A stretch of DNA of 11,633 nucleotides from Chryseobacterium sp. (GTDB lineage: Bacteria; Bacteroidota; Bacteroidia; Flavobacteriales; Weeksellaceae), in assembly GCA_003852805.1 (NCBI GenBank), contig RDDY01000258.1, positions 1 to 11,633 of the forward strand. Direction: 5' to 3'. Positions 6,254 to 11,633 of this stretch are shown here, in pieces. The notes below the pieces were generated by a model, which worked only from the letters and a program-made list of their open reading frames with translations, had not been told where the DNA came from and ran no database searches. The translations under genes were made by a program, and so were the position numbers. The first letter of the stretch is position 1. Each line of letters opens with the position of its first letter.

Positions 6254-6954
6254 ATTTCGCAACCTTCGGGACCGCAGGCACCTGCTTCTTCGTCGCCTTT
6301 CATCTTGAATTTCGGTTGTGCTTCTTGATAAGCTTGCTTCAGCGTTTCTACAAAGACCTGCACAGGCTGCGCGCCGGAAACGCCGTATTTTCGGTCAACC
6401 ACAAAAAACGGAACGCCCGATATGCCCAACCGTTGCGCCTCGTGGATGTCGGCTTTCACTTCCATGCTCAGGTCATCGGTTTCCAAAAATGCTTTGGCTT
6501 CGTCTTTGTTTAGGCCGATTTCCGCGGCCAAGTCGGCCAGCACGTTTATATCGCCTACATTCTTTCCGTCGGTAAAATGGGCTTTGAACAATGCTTCCTC
6601 GGCCTCGTTGCCTTTGCCTTCGTTCTGCGCATAATGGATAAAACGATGGGCGCGGAAGGTATTGACGGGTATGGCGCGATCCATTTGAAAATCGATCCCC
6701 GCCTGTGCGCCGCTCTGTTTCAGCTGCATCATCATGCCGTCCACCTGTTGCGCAGGCATACCTTTTTTCTGCAATAGATAATCGCGCGTTGTGGTTGTCT
6801 CACCGTCCATCGGCAATGTGGGGTCGAGTTGGAAGCTCTTCCATTCTACCTCGATCTCGTCTCCGAAATCGATTTGTTCCAATGCGCTTTCGAAATGTTT
6901 TTTGCCGATATAACAAAACGGACACATCACGTCCGACCATATTTCAATTTTCAT
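6250..6954 (-). CDS. FrnE/DsbA-family thioredoxin-fold oxidoreductase
   Basis: The start is set at the ATG at 6954, giving 234 residues beginning [17 protein letters not shown]. This places the first beta strand and the CPFC redox motif (C11, C14) at the very N terminus, as in FrnE and HCCA-isomerase-like DsbA proteins. An in-frame ATG at 7029 would add 25 residues with no family resemblance. The cis-proline loop is [11 protein letters not shown]. The C terminus ends in ACGPEGCEI, a C-x4-C pair (C227, C232) like the second redox motif described for Deinococcus FrnE. There is no signal peptide, so it is cytosolic, probably a thiol-disulfide isomerase or oxidoreductase with an unknown client. 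Its TAG stop overlaps the TAA of queG on the other strand. Confidence 0.9.
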   Translation of the reverse strand: MKIEIWSDVMCPFCYIGKKHFESALEQIDFGDEIEVEWKSFQLDPTLPMDGETTTTRDYLLQKKGMPAQQVDGMMMQLKQSGAQAGIDFQMDRAIPVNTFRAHRFIHYAQNEGKGNEAEEALFKAHFTDGKNVGDINVLADLAAEIGLNKDEAKAFLETDDLSMEVKADIHEAQRLGISGVPFFVVDRKYGVSGAQPVQVFVETLKQAYQEAQPKFKMKGDEEAGACGPEGCEI

Positions 6955-7133
6955 AATCTGTTGTTTAAAATAGCTCCGCCTATCGACACCAACTATTGAG
7001 CCGAAGTGTCGCAAAGGCAATATTGGCAATCATAGATCGCTACGACAAGCGTGGAATACTTTCTTGTTTTTTTTGATCGATGCTTGTTTGTGTGGTTTTT
7101 ATTCCTACATTTGTCCAATAGCAATCGCAAATA
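6955..7133 (+). other. Divergent gap between the FrnE-like gene and the trp leader
   Basis: This stretch holds no gene I can support. Its right part (7084-7113) is the trp promoter. No full -7 match was found for the minus-strand FrnE-like gene, so its promoter is not identified. Confidence 0.5.
7084..7113 (+). promoter_or_regulatory. Promoter of the trp leader-trpB unit
   Basis: A -33 TTG at 7084-7086 and a -7 box TACATTTG at 7106-7113 (full match to TAnnTTTG) are separated by 19 bases, within the 17-23 range known for Bacteroidetes. Transcription would start near 7119, about 15 bases before the leader-peptide ATG. It is the only promoter in the window in which both elements are clear. Confidence 0.7.
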
Positions 7134-7220
7134 ATGCATCAATTTCTTAACAATAACTGGTGGTGGCCATCGTTTCTCGGCAGACGATGCGCACCGGTAT
7201 GTTGTGATGTGATGAATTGA
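7134..7220 (+). CDS. trp leader peptide (28 residues, three consecutive Trp codons)
   Basis: A short open frame starts about 15 bases after the predicted transcription start, reads MHQFLNNNWWWPSFLG and then RRCAPVCCDVMN, and stops with TGA at 7218-7220. The three Trp codons are TGG-TGG-TGG at 7158-7166. A WWW run in a tiny frame between a promoter and an attenuator upstream of a tryptophan synthase gene is the hallmark of ribosome-mediated attenuation. The peptide itself is presumably non-functional; the ribosome's position at the Trp codons is the signal. Trp-codon leaders upstream of trp genes in Bacteroidales are known from comparative genomics, which I recall as the 'Bacteroid-trp' RNA motif. 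No other start codon in this frame lies close upstream. Confidence 0.85.
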   Translation: MHQFLNNNWWWPSFLGRRCAPVCCDVMN

Positions 7221-7281
7221 TTCGCTTAAAATATTACGACAAAAAGGTACAGGCCGTCTGCAATTGCAGGCGGCCTTTTTT
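7158..7281 (+). promoter_or_regulatory. Tryptophan attenuator: alternative leader RNA structures
   Basis: Two exclusive folds can be drawn. The first hairpin pairs GGTG..CATCGT (7162-7173) with ACGATG..CACC (7184-7195) across a small internal mismatch; its 5' arm overlaps the second and third Trp codons. The antiterminator pairs GCAGACG (7180-7186) with CGTCTGC (7255-7261), seven contiguous bp. That removes the 5' arm of the terminator hairpin at 7251-7276. A ribosome stalled at 7158-7166 for lack of Trp-tRNA would cover the 5' arm of the first hairpin, freeing 7180-7186 to form the antiterminator, so trpB is transcribed. With ample Trp the first hairpin and the terminator form and transcription stops. 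The pairings are seen in the sequence; the switching is inferred from the classical attenuation model. Confidence 0.8.
7251..7281 (+). terminator. Attenuator terminator before trpB
   Basis: An 11-bp stem with one G-T wobble, AGGCCGTCTGC (7251-7261) with GCAGGCGGCCT (7266-7276), is closed by an AATT loop and followed by T at 7276-7281. It is strong, GC-rich and lies 27 bases before the trpB ATG. Confidence 0.9.
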
Positions 7282-7308
7282 ATTGTTTAATCTTTAACAC
7301 TTTATAGT

Positions 7309-8688
7309 ATGAACACAAAGAAGTTTTTTTTGAACGAGAACGAAATGCCACAATACTGGTATAACATTGTAGCGGATATGCCGGTAAAACCGTTGCCCCC
7401 GCTGCATCCCGGAACGCGCGAACCGATTACGCCCGACATGCTGTCGCCGTTGTTTCCCGATGAGCTTATTCGTCAAGAATTGACCGACGAGCGTTTTGTG
7501 AAAATCCCCGACGCTGTGCTGGAGAAATATAAGATTTACCGCCCATCGCCATTGATCCGTGCCACCGAGTTGGAAAAAGCTTTGAACACAGATTGCCGCA
7601 TTTATTACAAATATGAGGGCGGAAGCCCAAGCGGTTCTCACAAGCCCAATACGGCGATACCGCAGGCGTACTACAATGCACAGGCAGGCGTGAAGAAGAT
7701 TACGACGGAAACCGGTGCGGGACAGTGGGGCACGGCACTCAGCTTTGCCTGCGCGCAATACGGAATAGAATGCGAGGTGTATATGGTAAAGGCAAGCTAC
7801 GAGCAAAAGCCGTATCGTAAAATCATGATGAATACTTTCGGGGCAAAAGTACATCCGTCGCCGAGCGACAGGACGGAAGCCGGACGAAATTTCCTGGCGC
7901 ACAATCCTCAAACCGGCGGCAGTCTCGGCATGGCGATCTCCGAGGCCATTGAGATGGCGGTGCAAGATGAGCATACGAAGTATTCGTTGGGCTCGGTGCT
8001 GAACCATGTTTTGTTGCACCAAACCGTCATCGGTGAAGAAGCCATCAAGCAATTCGATCTTGCCCAAGACAGTCCCGATGTTATCATTGCCCCGCTCGGT
8101 GGCGGTTCCAACTTTGCGGGATTGGCGTTTCCGTTTTTGCGCGAAAAGTTGACAGGCGGCGGCTCACAGAGGTTTGTGGCAGTAGAACCGGCCTCGTGCC
8201 CGAAACTGACGAAAGGAGAATTTATGTACGACTTTGGCGATACGCAGGGCTATACGCCGTTGTTGCCTATGTATACGCTCGGTCACAATTTCGAGCCGGC
8301 GTCCATCCACGCAGGCGGACTGCGTTATCACGGCGCCAGCGTTCTCTGTTCGCAATTGCTGAAAGACAGATTGATAGAAGCGGCGTCCGTAGACCAGTTG
8401 GAATGCTTCGCGGCCGGCAGTATTTTCGCAAAGGCAGAAGGAATCATCCCGGCGCCCGAAAGTAACCATGCCATTGCCCAAGTCTTGAGAGAAGTGGAGC
8501 AGGCGCGCGAGGAAGGAAAGCAGAAGACCATTCTCTTCAACCTCAGCGGTCACGGGTTTGTGGATATGATGGCCTATGCCGATTATCACGACGGCAAATT
8601 GCAAGAACACGAACTGACACGCGCCGAGATACAAGCAAGCCTGAAAGAAATAAAAGAGTTGCAGCCCGCGGCTGTTTCCGAAATCTAA
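7309..8688 (+). CDS. trpB: TrpB2-type tryptophan synthase beta chain
   Basis: This PLP enzyme condenses indole (or indole delivered by TrpA) with L-serine to give tryptophan. At 459 residues with an extended N-terminal region (WYNIVADMPVKPLPP, IYRPSPLIRATELE), it belongs to the longer TrpB2 class rather than the roughly 400-residue TrpB1. Landmarks are GSPSGSHKPNTA with K112 as the PLP lysine, TETGAGQWG with E134 in the place of the catalytic glutamate, and the PLP-phosphate loop GGGSN (264-268). No trpA or other trp gene is adjacent. The gene is preceded by a full trp attenuator, which argues that it really serves tryptophan synthesis or indole salvage and not another beta-elimination reaction. 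It is followed by a hairpin and the proC promoter, so it is probably monocistronic. Confidence 0.92.
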   Translation: MNTKKFFLNENEMPQYWYNIVADMPVKPLPPLHPGTREPITPDMLSPLFPDELIRQELTDERFVKIPDAVLEKYKIYRPSPLIRATELEKALNTDCRIYYKYEGGSPSGSHKPNTAIPQAYYNAQAGVKKITTETGAGQWGTALSFACAQYGIECEVYMVKASYEQKPYRKIMMNTFGAKVHPSPSDRTEAGRNFLAHNPQTGGSLGMAISEAIEMAVQDEHTKYSLGSVLNHVLLHQTVIGEEAIKQFDLAQDSPDVIIAPLGGGSNFAGLAFPFLREKLTGGGSQRFVAVEPASCPKLTKGEFMYDFGDTQGYTPLLPMYTLGHNFEPASIHAGGLRYHGASVLCSQLLKDRLIEAASVDQLECFAAGSIFAKAEGIIPAPESNHAIAQVLREVEQAREEGKQKTILFNLSGHGFVDMMAYADYHDGKLQEHELTRAEIQASLKEIKELQPAAVSEI

Positions 8689-8694
8689 ATTACT

Positions 8695-8714
8695 GCGCAG
8701 GGTTTTCCCTGCGC
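8695..8714 (+). terminator. Hairpin after trpB, possible terminator
   Basis: GCGCAGGG (8695-8702) and CCCTGCGC (8707-8714) form a perfect 8-bp GC-rich stem with a TTTT loop. The bases after it (GGTTTATCTTTG) are only partly T-rich, so termination may be leaky. It sits where the -33 region of the proC promoter should be. Confidence 0.6.
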
Positions 8715-8718
8715 GGTT

Positions 8719-8726
8719 TATCTTTG
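8719..8726 (+). promoter_or_regulatory. -7 promoter box for proC
   Basis: TATCTTTG is a full match to TAnnTTTG. Only six bases separate it from the proC ATG at 8733, so the transcript would have almost no leader. The box also covers a TTG at 8724, which is therefore unlikely to be the start codon. Confidence 0.6.
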
Positions 8727-8732
8727 TCTGTT

Positions 8733-9551
8733 ATGAAAGTGACTATTTTAGGCGCGGGCAAAATGGGCGTCTCCTTCGCGCGCTCGTTCTGCAAATACGA
8801 GAAAATCAAGCCGAGCGATTTACGCTTGGTCACAAGAAGCAACCGGAATCATCAGGAACTGAGAAGGCAGTTTCCGCAGGCTGAAATTCTGTGCTTTGAC
8901 GAGCTGGAAACCATTGCCGAAGGCGTTCTGATTCTTGCCGTAAAGCCGCAGGACTTTGGTAAGATGATGGAATCTGCCCGAGTGCAAATCGATGGAAATG
9001 TTTTGGTATTGTCGATCATGGCTGGCATTACCCTAAGCGAGATTCAACGCAAACTGCGGCACAAGCGTGTGGTGCGAGCCATGCCGAATGCTCCGTCTTT
9101 GGTGGGTGCCGGCGTGACAGGATATTTCCCTTCTGCCGAAATCGATGTCCGAGATTTATTGCAAATAGAACGCCTGTTGAGCTGCACGGGTATGTCGATG
9201 GTTTTGGACAATGAGACGCAGCTGGACAGTGTCACGGCTTTGTCGGGCAGCGGCCCGGCTTATTTCTATTACATCGTCGATGCCATGATTCAAGCCGGAA
9301 AAACGATGGGCCTCGATGAAAATGTGGCGAAACAGTTTGTGAAGCAGACCATGCTCGGCGCTTATTATCTGATTCAGAATTCCGAGAAAGATTTGTCGGA
9401 TCTGATCTCGGATGTGGCATCGCGCGGCGGAACAACCGAAGCCGCCCTGCGCCATTTTGAACAACAGCATTTAGCAAAAATATTGTCTGACGGAATTTTG
9501 GCGGCCGAAGCGCGGTCGAAGGAACTGAGTGCCGTTACCGTTCTGCCGTAG
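8733..9551 (+). CDS. proC: Pyrroline-5-carboxylate reductase
   Basis: ProC reduces 1-pyrroline-5-carboxylate to L-proline with NAD(P)H, the final step of proline synthesis, in the cytosol. From the ATG at 8733 it is 272 residues, the usual length, and starts directly with the Rossmann strand MKVTILGAGKMG. Further family marks are ILAVKPQD, RAMPNAPSLVGAGVTGY, the ALSGSGPAYFYYIVDAM stretch of the substrate-binding dimer domain, and the C-terminal DVASRGGTTEAALRHFE signature. A TTG three codons upstream is rejected because it lies in the -7 box. The gene stands alone without proA/proB. Its TAG is directly followed by the stop codon of the convergent sirtuin gene, with no terminator between them. 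Confidence 0.94.
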   Translation: MKVTILGAGKMGVSFARSFCKYEKIKPSDLRLVTRSNRNHQELRRQFPQAEILCFDELETIAEGVLILAVKPQDFGKMMESARVQIDGNVLVLSIMAGITLSEIQRKLRHKRVVRAMPNAPSLVGAGVTGYFPSAEIDVRDLLQIERLLSCTGMSMVLDNETQLDSVTALSGSGPAYFYYIVDAMIQAGKTMGLDENVAKQFVKQTMLGAYYLIQNSEKDLSDLISDVASRGGTTEAALRHFEQQHLAKILSDGILAAEARSKELSAVTVLP

Positions 9552-10247
9552 TCAGTCGGCGCTGAGTTCCATCAATTCCCCCCAAATAATCTTCATGCCT
9601 TCCGTGGCCGATGCCGGAATTACTTGAATGTTCCGGTGGAAAGATTGTGTGCAGGCAGGTCTCGGGTCGATGTAGTAAACGACCGCCTCGCTCGGCGCAT
9701 AATCGATGAGTGACGCTGCGGGATAAACCTGGAGCGATGTCCCGATGATAATCACCACATCTGCCGTGGACACAAGTTCGGCGGCGCGCGGCAATTCGGG
9801 AACCATCTCGCCAAACCAAACGATATGCGGCCGCAGGCTGTGGCCCTTATCGTTGCGGTCATTCACCGTCAGGTCGGTATGCCAATCGTAAATCAGCGCG
9901 TCGTCCTCTTCGCTGCGAACCTTAAGCAGTTCTCCGTGCAAGTGCACCACGTCTGTGGCACCGCCGCGTTCGTGAAGATCATCGACATTTTGAGTGATGA
10001 CGGTGACATTGAAATATTTCTCAAGTTCTGCAATCGCTCTGTGGGCGTCGTTAGGCTCACATTCCAAAAGCTGTCGACGCCGATCGTTGTAGAATCTCAG
10101 CACCAGCTCCTTATTTGCGCGCCAGCCCTGCGGCGACGCTACTTCTTGCACATCGTGATTTTCCCAAAGACCGTTGCTGTCTCGGAAAGTGCTGATGCCG
10201 CTCTCGGCGCTGATCCCCGCACCGGAAAGTATGACGAGTTTTTTCAT
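9552..10247 (-). CDS. NAD-dependent protein deacylase, sirtuin (CobB-like)
   Basis: Sirtuins remove acyl groups from protein lysines, using NAD+ and releasing nicotinamide. The 231-residue protein shows the NAD-binding GAGISAESGISTFR (9-22), TQNVDDLHERGG (85-96), the catalytic histidine H104 in HLHGE, IGTSLQVYPAA, and the class III FYNDRRR motif. In that motif Y53 and R56 match the residues CobB/SIRT5 use to bind acidic acyl groups, so desuccinylase-type activity is plausible. The usual four zinc-binding cysteines are absent: the stretch after HLHGE has none, and only two cysteines (near 63 and in PACTQSF) exist in the whole protein. I recall this being common in Bacteroidetes sirtuins. The gene converges on proC with no gap and has its own -7 box. 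Confidence 0.92.
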   Translation of the reverse strand: MKKLVILSGAGISAESGISTFRDSNGLWENHDVQEVASPQGWRANKELVLRFYNDRRRQLLECEPNDAHRAIAELEKYFNVTVITQNVDDLHERGGATDVVHLHGELLKVRSEEDDALIYDWHTDLTVNDRNDKGHSLRPHIVWFGEMVPELPRAAELVSTADVVIIIGTSLQVYPAASLIDYAPSEAVVYYIDPRPACTQSFHRNIQVIPASATEGMKIIWGELMELSAD

Positions 10248-10264
10248 GACTGAGCTCTAAGTTC

Positions 10265-10272
10265 CAAAGATA
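10265..10272 (-). promoter_or_regulatory. -7 promoter box for the sirtuin gene
   Basis: On the minus strand this reads TATCTTTG, a full match to TAnnTTTG, 17 bases before the ATG at 10247. No clear -33 TTG is seen. Confidence 0.6.
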
Positions 10273-10306
10273 GTTCTTCTTGCAGGCACAGCCGGTATGA
10301 AGCAGA

Positions 10307-11633
10307 TTATATAATAGGCGCATAGTAATAATAGGAATGTACAGGATGCTGCATTTCCACCGATGCCGTAAGAATGCCTTCCAAACCATCTATCAGATCC
10401 TGAAAGTGTGAAATGACCTCGATGTCTTCGGGGATAACTTCATATTCAGTTTCTGTATCGTCAGGTTTTTCTTCGAGCTGTACCGGAAATCTCACTCCGA
10501 TTTTGAAAGATTTAGCGTTCGGGTCAATGTATCCTACGGATTCATCTTTATCGGTTATAATCATTATAAAATGATCGGCTTTAAATACAACCCACTTTTG
10601 TATGCTGCCATGGGTTTCTTTTTCTTCCAGAATATAAAAATGATTGTCGCTCAGTACCATAAACATATTCTCGTCAAACCTCTTTATCTCTGATGTAATT
10701 CCGGGATAAGTATAATCCACAATTTTCTTACTGTGTTTATCGCGCAGGACGGTTCTTGTGTAGGGGTGTTTTCGCGATTTTAATCTTTGCAGTTCCTGAA
10801 GCGCTTTAAGAGTAACATCGGGCTGCAACGGTTGATCGTAATCAAGAATAAGGTGGTTGATCAGAGTTGGGTAATTATCCGGATCAATTTCGCCGAGCAC
10901 TGATTTAAAGGACTCAAATCGCTTGTGATTTGCAAGTACGCCCTGCCGAAAAATCATATCGGGATGCCTGCACGCCGTTTCTCTCCATTCTTCGAATTCA
11001 TAAATAGCATCGTTATATGCTTCGACCGCCAATGCATCGCCCGGGTCCGGCTTCGGAATATCGAGCATCCAGCCTTCCGCACCCAGTTTCACAAAGAATT
11101 CATATGGCGGTGGGACGGTCTTGCCTTGCGGATAACAGTTACAGCATACATACACGAAATAACGCATCAGTTCACCGTCGGACAATATTTGCTCCCATTT
11201 GTCAAAGCGCCTCGCTTGGGAAACAAGAATGCGTCGATCTTCGATAGAGAGTTGCGTTGTGTAGAACTTGGTCTCGTCCAATCTTTTCCACGATGCCGGC
11301 AGTATTCGGTTAAAGGCGTCTCTTGATATCGCAACACGCTTTGCGCTGTCCATAATAATGGCGTAATCTTTTACCACCACAATGTTTTCACCCAGATACG
11401 GCAGATAAGTGATGTGTTTTTTAATTTCGGCCGCGCCAATGGGTCTGGCATCTACGAACGGCAGACGGTTGTATTTGTAATTCAGGTCTCTGAAGAGTTC
11501 CTCGATTTTCGTGGCAATGGCCAGCGGTGTGTCCAATCCGCTCATTACATAAGACCCTATATCTATACTACTGTTGGGACCGAATAAAGTAATTATGGAG
11601 CCGTCATGCTCTACAAGTATCTTTATGATTTCG
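10307..11633 (-). CDS. Unrecognised protein, N terminus outside the window
   Basis: I do not recognise this family. The frame is open from the TAA at 10307-10309 to the window edge, so at least 441 residues are visible. The ATG at 11545 is probably internal, because the 29 codons before it read as normal protein (EIIKILVEHDGSIITLFGPN, then SSIDIGSYV) with no stop. There are no obvious membrane segments or nucleotide-binding loops. Features seen: a charged helical part (KIEELFRDLNYKYNR), a V-x-x-CCNCYP cysteine cluster, a long acidic helix rich in E/W/R (YEFEEWRE), and beta-rich alternating strands (ENMFMVLSDNHFYILEEKE, WVVFKADHFIMIITDKDES). An acidic linker (PDDTETEYEVIPEDIEVI) precedes an end with a YYYY tract. 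Base composition looks slightly more AT-rich than its neighbours. The sirtuin lies downstream on the same strand with its own promoter. Confidence 0.75.
   Translation of the reverse strand, partial: EIIKILVEHDGSIITLFGPNSSIDIGSYVMSGLDTPLAIATKIEELFRDLNYKYNRLPFVDARPIGAAEIKKHITYLPYLGENIVVVKDYAIIMDSAKRVAISRDAFNRILPASWKRLDETKFYTTQLSIEDRRILVSQARRFDKWEQILSDGELMRYFVYVCCNCYPQGKTVPPPYEFFVKLGAEGWMLDIPKPDPGDALAVEAYNDAIYEFEEWRETACRHPDMIFRQGVLANHKRFESFKSVLGEIDPDNYPTLINHLILDYDQPLQPDVTLKALQELQRLKSRKHPYTRTVLRDKHSKKIVDYTYPGITSEIKRFDENMFMVLSDNHFYILEEKETHGSIQKWVVFKADHFIMIITDKDESVGYIDPNAKSFKIGVRFPVQLEEKPDDTETEYEVIPEDIEVISHFQDLIDGLEGILTASVEMQHPVHSYYYYAPII

Noticed and set aside
6133..6513. 126-codon plus-strand frame covering the queG end and the FrnE-like gene
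   Set aside because: It is a shadow of two real genes on the two strands, with no recognisable domain.
6955..7029. 25-residue N-terminal extension of the FrnE-like protein from an ATG at 7029
   Set aside because: The extension has no family resemblance and no signal-peptide character; FrnE-type proteins start just before the first strand and CPFC motif.
7294..8067. 257-codon open frame on the minus strand across trpB
   Set aside because: It lies antisense to a complete, motif-verified trpB, and its translation shows low-complexity, Arg/His/Cys-rich shadow features.
8724..8726. TTG start three codons before the proC ATG
   Set aside because: It is part of the -7 promoter box, and ProC proteins start directly with the M-K-x-x-I-L-G-x-G strand found at 8733.
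11543..11545. ATG at 11545 as the start of the right-edge protein
   Set aside because: The frame continues without a stop to the window edge, and the 29 upstream codons look like normal protein. No -7 box lies just upstream on that strand.
1..11633. CRISPR array, transposon ends, tRNA/rRNA genes or a defence island
   Set aside because: No regularly spaced direct repeats, transposase-like frames, terminal inverted repeats or RNA-gene sequences were noticed by eye. The recognised genes are ordinary chromosomal functions.

Overview
The window looks like ordinary chromosomal DNA from a member of the Bacteroidetes, probably Bacteroidales. The evidence is a GldD-family lipoprotein, a SurA-like protein with two parvulin domains, and a Bacteroidetes-type sirtuin. 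Intergenic gaps also carry repeated copies of the Bacteroidetes -7 promoter element TAnnTTTG, and no Shine-Dalgarno-rich leaders were noticed. I see no phage, transposon, CRISPR, tRNA or rRNA signal.

Layout: (1) 1-2834, plus strand: the 3' end of gldD, a PfkB-family kinase, then a secreted SurA-like prolyl isomerase with its own promoter. (2) 2835-4071, plus strand: two back-to-back terminator hairpins, a FabK/nitronate-monooxygenase-like flavoprotein, and a 54-residue lipoprotein. (3) 4093-5253, minus strand: after a bidirectional terminator come a single-domain rhodanese and an exported HAD acid phosphatase, probably one operon. (4) 5282-5313: two divergent promoters packed into a gap of under 70 bp. 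(5) 5318-6954: queG (epoxyqueuosine reductase) converging on a FrnE/DsbA-type oxidoreductase, with their stop codons overlapping. (6) 7084-8688: a complete tryptophan attenuator and a stand-alone trpB of the TrpB2 class. The attenuator has a promoter, a leader peptide with three consecutive Trp codons, competing hairpins and an intrinsic terminator. (7) 8719-10272: proC, then a zinc-cysteine-less sirtuin on the opposite strand whose stop abuts that of proC. (8) 10307-11633, minus strand: a large unrecognised protein whose frame stays open to the window edge.

Most genes are independent housekeeping units: envelope biogenesis (gldD, the SurA-like protein, the lipoprotein), tRNA modification (queG), amino-acid synthesis (trpB, proC), redox or sulfur chemistry (FrnE-like protein, rhodanese, flavoprotein) and NAD-dependent deacylation. 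The most informative regulatory element is the trp attenuator, which ties the otherwise isolated TrpB2 to tryptophan supply. The least explained gene is the unrecognised partial protein at the right edge. I did not find a convincing new multi-gene system.
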